DNA of 64,000 bases from JAABTL01 sp963728245 (GTDB lineage Bacteria > Deinococcota > Deinococci > Deinococcales > Trueperaceae), in contig CAVSJH010000001.1 of the NCBI GenBank assembly GCA_963728245.1, positions 248,001 through 312,000 of the forward strand, written 5' to 3'. Position 1 is the stretch's first letter. Every line of letters starts with the position of its first letter. A program made the translations under genes and the position numbers. Below are positions 29,798 to 39,680 of the stretch, piece by piece. The notes under the pieces are model-generated. The model was not told the DNA's origin, did no database searches, and saw nothing but the letters and a program-made list of their open reading frames with translations.

Positions 29798-30445
29798 TCA
29801 TCGCGAGCGGGCCACGACGGCCACGACGATCCGGCCGGCGCCCGCGCCTCGCAGCGCGGCGGCGCAGGCGCGCGCGGTGGCGCCCGTCGTGAACACGTCG
29901 TCGACCAAGACCACCGACCCGCCTCGGAGGTCGACGCCGGCCACGGATCCGATCGCCCCGTCGAGGTTGTGGGCGCGCGCGGAGGGCGTGGAGCCCGCTT
30001 GCGAGGGGGTCGCGCGCAGCCGCCGCAGGAGGGGCCCGTAGCGCATCCGAGACCCACACGCGGCAGCGACCGCCTGCGCCAAGCGAGCGGCGTGATCGGT
30101 GCCGCGCCGACGGCGCCGATGCGGGTCCGCCGGCGCCGGGACCACGTACCAGGTCGTCCCGTCGTCGGGCAAGCGCGCTCGTAGGCGGCCACCCAGGGCG
30201 GCGCCGAGCGCGTCGAGCAGCGCGTGGTCGGGCCGGTACTTGGCGGCCCGCACGAGCCGCCCGAGGCCGCCCCGGTACGGACCGAGCGCCACCCACGCGG
30301 GCGGCTCGGTGGTCGGCGGGGCGGCCACCGCTTCGGCCACCACCCAGCGGCGCCAACACGGCGCGCAGGCGCCCACACGGCCGGTGCGGCGCCGGCCGCA
30401 CGCAGGACACGGCAACAGGGTGCGCCAGACCGCTGCAGGGTTCAC
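29798..30445 (-). CDS. comF: ComF family phosphoribosyltransferase-like protein
   Basis: A 215-residue protein with an N-terminal zinc ribbon (CPACGRRR...CAPCWRRW) and a C-terminal phosphoribosyltransferase domain with VVLVDDVFTTGATARAC, the PRPP-binding loop. ComF proteins act in DNA uptake for natural transformation, probably at the inner membrane face. The GTG start has no clear ribosome-binding site. Transformation is well known in Deinococcus/Thermus, but no other competence gene is in this window. Confidence 0.88.
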   Translation of the reverse strand: MNPAAVWRTLLPCPACGRRRTGRVGACAPCWRRWVVAEAVAAPPTTEPPAWVALGPYRGGLGRLVRAAKYRPDHALLDALGAALGGRLRARLPDDGTTWYVVPAPADPHRRRRRGTDHAARLAQAVAAACGSRMRYGPLLRRLRATPSQAGSTPSARAHNLDGAIGSVAGVDLRGGSVVLVDDVFTTGATARACAAALRGAGAGRIVVAVVARSR

Positions 30446-30540
30446 GCGTTCATCGTGAGCGCGAGGCTCGCCGCCGGGGCCGGGCGCTGGGCGGACGCCG
30501 GTCAGGACGCGGCGCGCGCCTAGCGTGTCTGGGCGACGGC

Positions 30541-31581
30541 CTAGACCTGGCGGCGGGTGAGGTCGGCGAAACGCTCGAGCAGGGCGTTCGCGGCGACCCG
30601 ATGCGGCAGGTCGGCGAAGGCGTCCCGGAGGCCGGTGAGGGCCGCGTCGGCCTCGCGTTCGGCGATCGATTGGGCGTAGCGGAGCGAGCCGTACCGCTCG
30701 ATGAGCGCCAGCAGCCGTTCGACGTCTTCGGGCCTGCGCCGCGCACGCGAGCGGCTCAGGAGGCCCTCGGCCTCGGCCACCTCGTCGCGCCCGGCGTGGG
30801 CGAACAGGTGCGCCAACACCAGCGTGCGTTTGCCTTCGTAGAGGTCGCCGGCGAACTCCTTGCCGGTCGCGGCCTCAGGCGAGAGGTTGAGCACGTCGTC
30901 GCGGATCTGGAAGGCGGCCCCCAGCCGGGCGCCGAGCGGCACGAAGGCCGGGTGCGGGGCCGAACCGGCGGCGAAGGCACCGATCCGCATGGGGCCGATC
31001 GTGGTGTACCAGCTCGTCTTGAGCGTCACCATCTTCAGGTACGCGTCCTCGTCGATGGCGAAGCGGTCTTCGGCGAGCCACGTCAGGTCGAGGTGTTGGC
31101 CCTCGGCCGTGCGGTGGATGATCTGGACGAACTCCTGGCGGATGGCGTCGGCGTCGAAGCCGGGCTGCGCGCGCAGGCCGAGCAGCAGCGCCCACATGTA
31201 CACGTGCATGGCGTCGCCGACGTTCAGGGCGACCGGCACCCCCACCTGTCGGTGCAGCGCGGGGGCGCCGCGCCGCTCCTCGCTGTCGTCCTCGATGTCG
31301 TCGTGGACCAGCACCCAGTTCTGGAACAGCTCCAGGGCGGCCGCCGGTACCAGCGCACGTTCGCCGTCGCCGCCGTGCGCCACCGTGGCTTCGACGACGA
31401 AACGCCCGCGCAGGCGTTTGCCGCCTCGGGCCGGGTAGTCGCGCATGAGGTCGAAGAAGCGTTGGAGGTCGGGATCGTCGTGTCGCTCGGGGAGCGCCGC
31501 CAGGACGGTCGCTTGCAGGCGTTCGGCGAGATCGTGCGATCGAGCGGGCGGCGTCGTCGCCGCCCGCTCGTCGGGGTTCAG
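30541..31581 (-). CDS. Polyprenyl diphosphate synthase, proposed CTG start
   Basis: Trans-prenyltransferase adding isopentenyl units to an allylic diphosphate. The first Asp-rich motif is DDIEDD in VLVHDDIEDD; the second is RDDVLNL. The only in-frame ATG (31446) would start the protein inside the conserved DLMRDYPARGGKRLRG helix. The frame is open for 45 more codons with protein-like sequence (DLAERLQATVLAALPERHDD) up to a CTG at 31581. That CTG overlaps the stop of the 53-aa gene (CTGA), mirroring the ATGA/GTGA joints elsewhere. From CTG the product is 346 residues, a normal length; from ATG 301. Chain length of the product is unknown. Confidence 0.82.
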   Translation of the reverse strand: MNPDERAATTPPARSHDLAERLQATVLAALPERHDDPDLQRFFDLMRDYPARGGKRLRGRFVVEATVAHGGDGERALVPAAALELFQNWVLVHDDIEDDSEERRGAPALHRQVGVPVALNVGDAMHVYMWALLLGLRAQPGFDADAIRQEFVQIIHRTAEGQHLDLTWLAEDRFAIDEDAYLKMVTLKTSWYTTIGPMRIGAFAAGSAPHPAFVPLGARLGAAFQIRDDVLNLSPEAATGKEFAGDLYEGKRTLVLAHLFAHAGRDEVAEAEGLLSRSRARRRPEDVERLLALIERYGSLRYAQSIAEREADAALTGLRDAFADLPHRVAANALLERFADLTRRQV

Positions 31582-31739
31582 AACAGCACCTCGGTCACGA
31601 ACCAGACCGCACCGAGGAAGAGCACGAGGAAGACCAGCAGGTAGGGGAGCGACGTCTTGTACGTGTCCCAGACGAGCGAGCGTACGTCGCGCGGGCTCAG
31701 CTTGGGCCGGTCGTTGTCCTCCGGGTCGTGCCGTGCCAT
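31578..31739 (-). CDS. 53-residue single-pass membrane protein
   Basis: A small gene with a strong ribosome-binding site (GAGGAGGGG just before ATG 31739). The product has a charged, Asp-rich N-terminus (MARHDPEDNDRPKLSPRDVR) and one hydrophobic helix, LPYLLVFLVLFLGAVWFVTE (31-50). It ends in an overlap with the proposed CTG start of the polyprenyl synthase. It lies 20 nt after the oppF stop. Function unknown; the coupling suggests it may anchor or help the prenyltransferase. Confidence 0.7.
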   Translation of the reverse strand: MARHDPEDNDRPKLSPRDVRSLVWDTYKTSLPYLLVFLVLFLGAVWFVTEVLF

Positions 31740-31758
31740 GGCCCCTCCTCGTCCACCC

Positions 31759-32780
31759 TCAGCGGTGGATGCAGGCCTTGAAGTGACCGGGCGACACCTC
31801 TTCGAGCGGTGGGACGACGTGCTTGCAGTCTTCGGTGGCCAGCGGACAGCGGGTGCGGAACACGCAGCCCGAAGGCGGGTTGATCGGCGAGGGGATGTCG
31901 CCCTGCAGCAGGATACGGTCGCGCTTGACGGTCGGGTCGGGAATCGGTACCGCCGACAGCAGCGCCTCGGTGTACGGGTGGATCGGGTTGCGGTAGAGCT
32001 CCTTGGCCGGCGCGATCTCCATGATGCGGCCGAGGTACATCACCACGACCTTGTCGGAGATGTACTCGACCACCCCGAGGTCGTGGGCGATGAAGAGCAT
32101 CGTGAGCCCGAGCTCCTCCTTGAGGTCCTGGAGGAGGTTGACCACCTGCGCCTGGATCGACACGTCGAGGGCCGAGACGGGCTCGTCGGCGACGATGAAC
32201 TTCGGGTCCACGGCCAGGGCGCGCGCGATGCCGATGCGTTGACGCTGACCGCCCGAGAACTCGTGCGGGTAGCGCCGCATGTGGCTGGCGCTCATGCCGA
32301 CGCGTTCGAGCAAGTCGGCAACGCGGTCTTCCTTGGCCTTGCCGCGTGCCAGGTTGTGGATCGTCAGGGCCTCGCCGATGATGTCGCCCACGCTCATGCG
32401 GGGGTTCAAGGAGGCGAAGGGGTCCTGGAAGATGATCTGCATCTGTTTGCGGTAGTCGCGCATCTTCGACTTGGGCAGCTTGGCGATGTCGACGCCGTCG
32501 AAGATGATCTCACCGTCGGTCGGCTCGATGAGGCGCAAGATCGCGCGGCCGGCGGTGGTCTTGCCGGAGCCGGACTCGCCCACGAGGCCCACGACCTCGC
32601 CCCGGGCGATGGTCAGCGACACCTCTTCGACGGCTTTCACGTTCGCGACGACGCGCGAGAACACGCCCCCGCGAATCGGGAAGTACTTCTTCAGGTTGCG
32701 GACCTGGAGCAGTTCGCCCTCGGCGGTCCCCGTCGCGGTGCTGGCCCGCGTGGCGGCGGCGTCGTTCGGCACGGCGTCGC

Positions 32781-32784
<4 letters not shown>
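31759..32784 (-). CDS. oppF: Oligopeptide/dipeptide ABC transporter ATP-binding protein (OppF/DppF)
   Basis: A 341-residue ATPase with GESGSGKTT, signature FSGGQRQRIGIARAL, Walker B FIVADEPVSALD and switch FIAHDLGVV. The Opp/Dpp-specific C-terminal region contains cysteines (SGCVFRTRCPLATEDCKH) that bind an Fe-S cluster in some homologues. The N-terminal 25 residues are an Ala/Thr-rich extension. ATG 32784 overlaps the oppD stop. Works with OppD, OppB/C and OppA. Confidence 0.94.
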
Positions 32785-33794
<1,010 letters not shown>

Positions 33795-33914
33795 GCGCAG
33801 GTACCCTCATGGGTTCGGAGCATACCGTAGATGACCCGCCGTGCCGCAGCGCGAGGCCGTGAGGACGACACCGGGGCCCCGGTGCGCCCCGGCGCAGCTC
33901 CCCGAGCGGCCGCT

Positions 33915-35090
33915 TCAACGTCGTTTCTTGGGGTCGAACGCGTCGCGCAGGCCGTCTCCGAGCAGGTTCCAGCACAAGACGGCCAAGAAGATGGGGATCC
34001 CCGGGATGAGGAGCCAGGGGACGAACTGGATGCTGATGCCGCGGGCGGTGGCGTCCCGGAGCAAGATGCCCCAGCTCGCCGTGTCCACCTCGGACGGCCC
34101 GAGCCCGATGAACGACAGACCGGTCTCGGCCAGGATGAAGCCGGGGATCGCGAGCGTCAGGCTCACGATCACGTACGAGGCGGTCGCCGGCAGGAGGTGG
34201 CGGAACATCACGCGGCTCTCGCTGGCCCCGAGCGCCTTGGCGGCCTGGGCGTAGTCCATCTCGCGCAGGCTCAGGATGAGACCGCGGATCACGCGCGCCA
34301 GGCCCCCCCAACCGATGAACCCCAGCACGATGACCACCATCAGGAAAGTCTGCGCCGAGTCCATGCGCAACCCGAAGGCTTGGGCGAGCGGGTTGCGGGG
34401 GTCCTTGAGCAGGGTCGCGAGCACGATCAGCAAGAAGAGGTCGGGGATCGACGCGAACACCTCGACGAGCCGCATGATGAAATCGTCGACCAAGCCGCCG
34501 TAGAACCCGGCCAGGGAGCCCAGCACCAACCCCAGGATGAGCGACACCCAGACCGCCAGGATCCCGATCGTGAGCGACACCTGACCACCGTAGAGCACGC
34601 GCGAGAAGACGTCCTTGCCGAGGTTGTTGGTCCCCCACAGGAAGATCCGGGCCGGTTCCTCGACCCCGAAGAGGCGCAGGTCGCTCTCCCAGATCCCGAA
34701 GAGCTTGTACGGGTGGTCGGGGCGTCGCACGAAGAACTGGATCGGGTACGTGCGGCTGGTGTCGGCCACGTAGACGCGCTGGCGCGTGACCGGATCGCGA
34801 TCGGAGGCGATGTCGTAGATGAACGGACGGGTGAGTCGTCCCGTCTCGGGATCGATCCAGTGCACCTCGGTGGGCGGGACGAACGCGGCGACCGGCGAGC
34901 GACGGTACTCGTTGATGCCGTACGGGGCCAGGAAACCGGCGAAGCCCGCCATCAGGTACATGAGCACGAGGATGGTGCCGCCCACGAGCGCCACGCGGTG
35001 CTTGGTGAACTGCTCCCAGACGATCCGTCCCTGCGACTTGGAGTGCTCGTGGACGTGCTGGTGCGAGCGGGCGTGGCGCGGGACGGTCAT
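33915..35090 (-). CDS. oppC: Oligopeptide/dipeptide ABC transporter permease (OppC/DppC)
   Basis: A 391-residue inner-membrane permease. After a His-rich cytoplasmic start comes the first helix (VALVGGTILVLMYLMAGFAGFLAPYG). A long extracytoplasmic insertion (about 60-165) follows and is longer than in E. coli DppC. Then come the core helices with the EAA loop REMDYAQAAKALGASESRVMFRHLLPA. The C-terminus WNLLGDGLRDAFDPKKRR is typical. ATG 35090 overlaps the oppB stop. Confidence 0.93.
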   Translation of the reverse strand: MTVPRHARSHQHVHEHSKSQGRIVWEQFTKHRVALVGGTILVLMYLMAGFAGFLAPYGINEYRRSPVAAFVPPTEVHWIDPETGRLTRPFIYDIASDRDPVTRQRVYVADTSRTYPIQFFVRRPDHPYKLFGIWESDLRLFGVEEPARIFLWGTNNLGKDVFSRVLYGGQVSLTIGILAVWVSLILGLVLGSLAGFYGGLVDDFIMRLVEVFASIPDLFLLIVLATLLKDPRNPLAQAFGLRMDSAQTFLMVVIVLGFIGWGGLARVIRGLILSLREMDYAQAAKALGASESRVMFRHLLPATASYVIVSLTLAIPGFILAETGLSFIGLGPSEVDTASWGILLRDATARGISIQFVPWLLIPGIPIFLAVLCWNLLGDGLRDAFDPKKRR

Positions 35091-36089
35091 GAGTACCGGA
35101 TCCGGGGGTCGACGAGGGCCAGCAAGAGGTCGGAGATCAGGTTGCCCACCATGAGCAGCAGGGTCGAGATGACCAGGAAGCCGAGCACGACGTAGATGTC
35201 CTGGCGCGTGATGGCGTCGAGCAGGCGCGGCGTGATGCCCGGCCAGGACACGACGATCTCGACCAGGCCGGCGCCGCCGATGAGGCTCGGCAGGAGCCCG
35301 CCGATGCCGGCGACGAACGGGATGATGGCCGGTCGCAGGGCGTGCTTGTAGGTGATCTGGCGCTGGCTTAGGCCCTTCGAGCGCGCGGTGCGGATGAAGT
35401 CGCTGCCCAGGTACTCGATCATCTGGCCGCGTAGGACGCGCGTGAAACCCGCGATTCCGGCCGTGGCGACGACGAAGGCGGGCATGAGCGTGTGCCGGGC
35501 GATGTCGGCGAACTGTTGCACGGGGATTGAGGTTCTCGAAGCCGTTCGACGTCATGCCCGCGACGGGCAGGAGCACCTCGTTGTAGCCGAACGTCTCACG
35601 GGTGAAGCCGCGTAGCACGAAGATCCCCAGGATCAGCACCTGCGCGAAGAAGAAGTTGGGGATCGCCAGACCGAAGTAGGCGAACGCGGACACGAGCTGG
35701 TCGCCCATCGTGTACTGGCGCACCGCGGAGTACACCCCCAGCGGGATGGCCATCGCCCACAGGAGCACGATCGACACGACCACCAGGATCATCGAGTTCT
35801 GGATGGGGCGCGTGATCACGTTGGACACCGGTTGGTTGCTCGAGAACGACAACCCGAGGTCGCCCTGGACGATGTTGGCCATCCAGCGGACGTACTGGAC
35901 GTAGACGGGCTGGTCGAGTCCGTACTGGGCCCGCAGGCGTTCGATCGTCTCGGGTCGCACGTTCGGCTCGAGCGCCTTGGCGGCGAAGAAGTCGCCCGGC
36001 ACGAGTTGGCTGATCAAGAACGCCAGCATGGTGGCGCCGATGAAGGTCGGGATCAGGTGGAACAGGCGCCGGATGATGTAGGGGAGCAA
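35087..36089 (-). CDS. oppB: Oligopeptide/dipeptide ABC transporter permease (OppB/DppB), frameshifted in this sequence
   Basis: Residues 1-189 read normally from ATG 36089 (MLPYIIRRLFHLIPTFIGAT). The frame breaks at the CCCC run on the minus strand (plus 35522-35525), and the rest, from QQFADIARHTLMPAF through the EAA loop RTARSKGLSQRQITYKHALRP, is in the next frame to 35087. Deleting one C restores a 333-residue permease of normal length. Both halves are intact and conserved, so an indel error is more likely than a pseudogene. Confidence 0.88.
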
Positions 36090-36157
36090 CGATCTTCTCC
36101 TGGGGTCGGAGGCTGCCGACGGTGGAGTTCAAGATACGGCGGGATAGGAAGATAGGA

Positions 36158-36181
36158 GGGGTCCGCCGCGCGGCGGACCCC
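36158..36181 (-). terminator. Strong hairpin between oppA and oppB
   Basis: GGGGTCCGCC-GCGC-GGCGGACCCC forms a perfect 10-bp stem. On the minus strand it is followed by a pyrimidine-rich stretch (TCCTATCTTCCTATC). It lies 14 nt after the oppA stop and well before oppB. A partial terminator or mRNA-stabilising stem here would let the binding protein be made in excess of the membrane parts, as in many Opp operons. Confidence 0.7.
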
Positions 36182-36195
36182 GATGGGATGACGGT

Positions 36196-37951
36196 TTACT
36201 GAGCCTTGAAGGTGAGCTGGAGCTCCCGCGCACCGAGCAGCGGGTTGAGGAACTCGACGGGGTGCTCGCCACGGACGTCCTCGAGCCAGCTGTAGTTGGC
36301 CCGTGGGCTGACCGTGTAGAGGATCGCCGACTGCTCGGCCTCCGCCTGCTGGATCTGGAAGCCGATGTCGCGGGCGGCTTCGGTGTCGAGCGTCTGGCGG
36401 CCGACCTTGGTCAGCTGATCGACGAGCGTCTCGTTGGCGCCGATGCAGGAGCCCGAGGTGTTGAACATGTGCAGGCCGCCGGTGCACAGGTTGACGTTGT
36501 CACCGAAGGGCCAGTCACGGCTGCCGCCACGGAGACCGATGAGGATGGCCTCGAAGGGACGGTCGTCGCCGGTCGAGAAGAGCTGGTCGACGAGCAGGTT
36601 GAAGTCGATCGGCTGCGTGATCACTTCGACGCCGGCCTCGCGGGCGCTGTCGGCGAAGAGCTGGATGATCTGCTCGCGCTGGTTGTTGCCGGCGTTCGTG
36701 GCCAGCGTGAAGCTCAGGCGCTCGCCGTCGGCGTTCGTGAGGAAGCCCTGGGCGTCGCGGTTGGCGTAGCCGGCGCGCGCCAGGAGCTCGACCGCACGCT
36801 CGGGGTCGTACGCGTAGGTGGGCACGTCGTCGTTGACCCAGAACGCGTTCACCCGGTAGACGCCGGTGTACATCGGGTCGGCGTTGCCGCCGTAGACGAG
36901 CTCGATGATGGCGTCGCGATCGATCAGGTGCGCCATCGCCTGGCGGAAGTTCGGGTTGCGGAAGGTCGCCTGCTTGCCGGGGTTGCTCGCCAGGTTCCAG
37001 TTGAAGACGATGAACTGGCTGGACGCCACCGGAGCGACGGCTTCGAGCACGACCGCGTCGATGTCGCCGTTGTTGACGGCCACGTTGATGACGCCGATGT
37101 CGTCGAGGCTGCGCGGCGCGAAGAGGTCGAGCTCGCCCGCGAGGTAGAGGTTGAGCGCGGCGTCTTCGTCGCCGACCAGCGTGATGTTGTAGGCGTCGAG
37201 GTACGGCAGCGGGTTGCCCTGCTCGTCGACGTTCCACTCACCGAAGTAGGGGTTGCGCTCGAAGTTCAGACGCTCGCCCGCGGCGTAGAGGGTGGGGCGG
37301 AACGGACCCGTGGTCAGCACTTGGCTGACGTCGGTCTCGGTGCCCCATAGCGCGCGCACGGCTTCGGCGCCACCGTTCCGATAGGCCTCGCCGAAGATCT
37401 TGTCGGGCAGGGGCCAGCATCGCGGCGACGGGGAACGCCAGGCGGTCGGGGCCGGGGAAGGTGACGCGCAGGCTGTCCTCGCCGGTGATCTCGACCTGGA
37501 TCAACTGGTCGTTCAGGAACCAGCCGTCGTACGAGTTCGACTGGGCGTCGGCGTCGGTCTCGATCAGGTACCGGATGTAGTAGTCCTGCACGGTCACCGG
37601 CGTGCCGTCCGACCACTTGATGCCGTCGCGGAGGACCATGTCGACGAACGGTGCCGTCGTCGCTGAGCGTGAAGGACTCGGCCGCCCAGGGGATCCACTC
37701 GTCGCTGTCGGGACCACGGGTCAGGAGGCGCAGCGCCGAGAAGGGTCGGCGGTGTCGATCATCGCGTTCTGCTCGGCCGAGACGATCGGGTTGAACGTGC
37801 GGGGATCGGAGATCGAGTAGTCGCGCAAGGTGCCGCCCATGACGGCTTCGCCGGGCTCGGCGGTCGTCCAGGCGTTGGGCCAGACGAACGGTTGCGCGAA
37901 CGCCATCGAGACGATGGCGACCGCGGCCAGGCTCATGAAGATGCGATGCAT
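36196..37951 (-). CDS. oppA: Oligopeptide/dipeptide-binding protein (OppA/DppA, SBP family 5), three frameshifts in this sequence
   Basis: The solute-binding protein starts at ATG 37951 with a Sec signal peptide (MHRIFMSLAAVAIVSMAFA, cleavage before QP). The coding frame changes near 37735 (one base missing), 37650 (one extra) and 37413 (one extra C). The corrected frames join into about 584 residues, the usual size, with family landmarks WSDGTPVTVQDYYIRYL and GPFRPTLYAAGERLNFERNPYFG. All three changes lie beside short homopolymers within 330 bp. The long 3' two thirds are clean. Start supported by GGGAGGT upstream. Confidence 0.85.
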
Positions 37952-38051
37952 GCTACCTCCCAAGAGATCGCCGAGGTCCTCGGCGTCGTGGCCGAGACCG
38001 AACCGCGCGGCGCGCGGGCGTTCGGAACTCGGGTCGTACCGTGCACGCGTC

Positions 38052-38080
38052 AGGCTACCGCGCAGCGACGGGCGGCGCAA
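38052..38080 (-). promoter_or_regulatory. Promoter for the opp operon
   Basis: On the minus strand TTGCGC (38075-38080) and TAGCCT (38052-38057) are separated by exactly 17 nt, a near-consensus housekeeping promoter. It gives a leader of about 95 nt before oppA. The rest of the gap to secG (38081-38286) shows no gene; a short TTC-looped stem followed by TTT near 38230-38245 might end the secG transcript. Confidence 0.55.
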
Positions 38081-38286
38081 TCACACGTGGCGTCGGGAGG
38101 CCGAGGAACGGCGTGTCGGACGCGATGCCCGTGTCCATGACGAGCGTCACGCCGCTGGCACGACGCCGAGCCCCACGCCGAGGGAGCGGGCGTGAGGCTC
38201 GAGTTGCGTTCTGCACGGTGTCGGGTGGAGCCAAACCGCCGAAGGCGCCGTTCACGGAACCTTCATGCCGGCCGAAGGCCCGTGGG

Positions 38287-38520
38287 TCAGCGCGGGACGA
38301 CCTGCAAGAGGAGCGCGAAGGCGCCCCAGAGGATGCCGACGTAGATGGTGACGCGTTGGAGGCCACCGGCGGTGCCACCGCGGGTGCCGAAATCGACCCC
38401 GCCCCCACCGCCGCCGGTGAGACCGTCGCCGAGCCCCGACTGCTTCGGTTCCTGCATGAGGACGACGAGCGTGAGAACGGCCGAGAGGATGAGGAAGGGG
38501 ATCAGGACGAGCCAGAACAT
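38287..38520 (-). CDS. secG: Preprotein translocase subunit SecG
   Basis: A 77-residue subunit of the SecYEG channel with two membrane helices: FWLVLIPFLILSAVLTLVVLMQ at the start and VTIYVGILWGAFALLLQVV at the end. The family LMQEPKQSGLGDGL segment and a Gly-rich loop lie between. ATG 38520 has AGGAG upstream. The tRNA-Leu gene lies directly upstream in the same direction; in E. coli secG is also next to a leucine tRNA gene. Confidence 0.93.
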   Translation of the reverse strand: MFWLVLIPFLILSAVLTLVVLMQEPKQSGLGDGLTGGGGGGVDFGTRGGTAGGLQRVTIYVGILWGAFALLLQVVPR

Positions 38521-38574
38521 GGGGGCTCCTTGCGCGCGCGCCAGGGGGCGCGGGAGGGTGGGTCGAGATCGAGG

Positions 38575-38658
38575 TGGTGCCGAGAGCGGGATTCGAACCC
38601 GCACGGGTTGCCCCGGTCGATTTTGAGTCGACTGCGTCTACCGTTCCGCCATCCCGGC
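38575..38658 (-). tRNA. tRNA-Leu, anticodon CAA
   Basis: Class II tRNA of 81 nt plus an encoded CCA (38575-38577). The acceptor strands are GCCGGGA and TCTCGGC. The anticodon arm is GTCGA-CTCAAAA-TCGAC with anticodon CAA (38623-38625, reads UUG). A long variable arm (CGGGG...CCCG) and the T-arm GCGGG-TTCGAAT-CCCGC follow. The discriminator base A fits leucine. Confidence 0.95.
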
Positions 38659-38669
38659 ACGTCGCGACG

Positions 38670-38686
38670 GCCGCCCTTCGGGCGGC
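38670..38686 (-). other. Stem-loop in the 5' leader of the tRNA-Leu transcript
   Basis: GCCGCCC-TTC-GGGCGGC, a perfect 7-bp stem, lies between the tRNA promoter (38697-38705) and the mature 5' end (38658). It may assist 5' processing or be incidental. Confidence 0.4.
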
Positions 38687-38696
38687 ACGGCTCGCC

Positions 38697-38705
38697 ACTA
38701 TATCA
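38697..38705 (-). promoter_or_regulatory. Extended -10 promoter (TGA-TATAGT) for tRNA-Leu-secG
   Basis: The minus strand reads TGATATAGT, an extended -10 close to consensus, about 39 nt before the tRNA 5' end. No convincing -35. Confidence 0.55.
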
Positions 38706-38775
38706 GGGTCAGGGTGCGGAGCGCGCGCGGTGCGGGGGCACGTCGCCGCCTTCCTCCGGCCCCCCGTCGCTCGGG

Positions 38776-38784
38776 TGCTAGGCT
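38776..38784 (+). promoter_or_regulatory. Extended -10 promoter (TGC-TAGGCT) for purQLF
   Basis: TGCTAGGCT is the only promoter-like site before purQ. It predicts a leader of about 170 nt, unusually long for this genome. The 300-nt gap between the tRNA and purQ holds this promoter, the hairpin at 38831-38854 and no credible gene. Confidence 0.5.
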
Positions 38785-38830
38785 GTCACGTCGCCCCACC
38801 CGGGGCCGAGTCGCACCGCGGTCCCCTCAT

Positions 38831-38854
38831 CGGGCGCCCGTGCACCGGCGCCCG
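38831..38854 (+). other. Stem-loop in the purQ leader
   Basis: CGGGCGCC-(8 nt)-GGCGCCCG, a perfect 8-bp stem within the predicted leader. It could be part of a regulatory structure, but in 70% GC sequence chance stems are common. Confidence 0.35.
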
Positions 38855-38960
38855 GCGTCTGGAGCGCCTCGCCTCGCGTTCTCGGCACCCCGCGTCCCGG
38901 CCCTCGCCGGGGGAGAGGCACGACCCGACCCATGACGCTCCCCATCCCGCCGGCCCGACC

Positions 38961-39680
38961 GTGTCCTTGACCCCCTCCGCGAACGCCGCTGCCGACCTGG
39001 CCGTCGTGCGTTTCCCCGGTTCGAACTGCGATGACGACGCTCGATACGCGCTCGAGCGCGCCGCCGGCGCCTCGGTTCGGTTCGTGTGGCACACCGAGAC
39101 CGACCTCTCCGGCGTGCGCGGCGTGTTGGTGCCGGGCGGCTTCAGCTACGGCGATTACCTTCGTTCGGGCGCGCTCGCGGCCCAGAGCCCGGTGATGGCG
39201 GCGGTGCGCACGTTCGCCGACCGCGGCGGCCCCGTGCTCGGGGTGTGCAACGGCTTCCAGGTCCTGACCGAGACGGGGCTGCTGCCCGGGGCGCTCGCCC
39301 GCAACGCCGGCTTGGCGTTCGTGTGCAAGACGGTGACGGTCCGGGTCGAGCGCGACGACCTGCCCCTGCTCGCCGGGCTCCGCCGCGGCGAGCTGCTGCG
39401 GTTGCCGGTGGCGCACCACGACGGTCGGTACGTCGCCGACGCCGCGACCCTCGACGAGCTCGAGGCTGCCGACCGGATCGCGCTGCGGTACCTTCCGGTC
39501 GAGGCGCCCGAGGGCAACCCCAACGGGTCCGAGCGCGACGTCGCCGGCGTCCTGAACGCGGCGGGCAACGTGCTGGGCCTGATGCCGCATCCGGAACGCG
39601 CGGCCGAAGGACTGTTGGGCGGCGTCGACGGGATGCCGCTGCTCCGGGCCTTCGCCCGCGCCGCGGGGGTGGCGGCGTGA
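38961..39680 (+). CDS. purQ: Phosphoribosylformylglycinamidine synthase glutaminase subunit
   Basis: Class I glutamine amidotransferase that feeds ammonia to PurL in purine synthesis step 4. The 239-residue protein has LAVVRFPGSNCDDD (13-26), GGFSYGDYLRSGALAA, the nucleophile C96 in GVCNGFQ, and PHPERA with the catalytic His/Glu. GTG 38961 is the most plausible start but has no ribosome-binding site; TTG 38967 is an alternative. PurS, the third subunit of this small-PurL system, is not encoded next to it. The stop overlaps purL. Confidence 0.94.
   Translation: MSLTPSANAAADLAVVRFPGSNCDDDARYALERAAGASVRFVWHTETDLSGVRGVLVPGGFSYGDYLRSGALAAQSPVMAAVRTFADRGGPVLGVCNGFQVLTETGLLPGALARNAGLAFVCKTVTVRVERDDLPLLAGLRRGELLRLPVAHHDGRYVADAATLDELEAADRIALRYLPVEAPEGNPNGSERDVAGVLNAAGNVLGLMPHPERAAEGLLGGVDGMPLLRAFARAAGVAA

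Noticed and set aside
38932..38970. A 12-codon frame overlapping the purQ start, possible leader peptide
   Set aside because: The ribosome-binding site is poorly spaced and the peptide (Pro-rich) has no sensor-like run of one amino acid tied to purines. Mentioned only as part of the leader.
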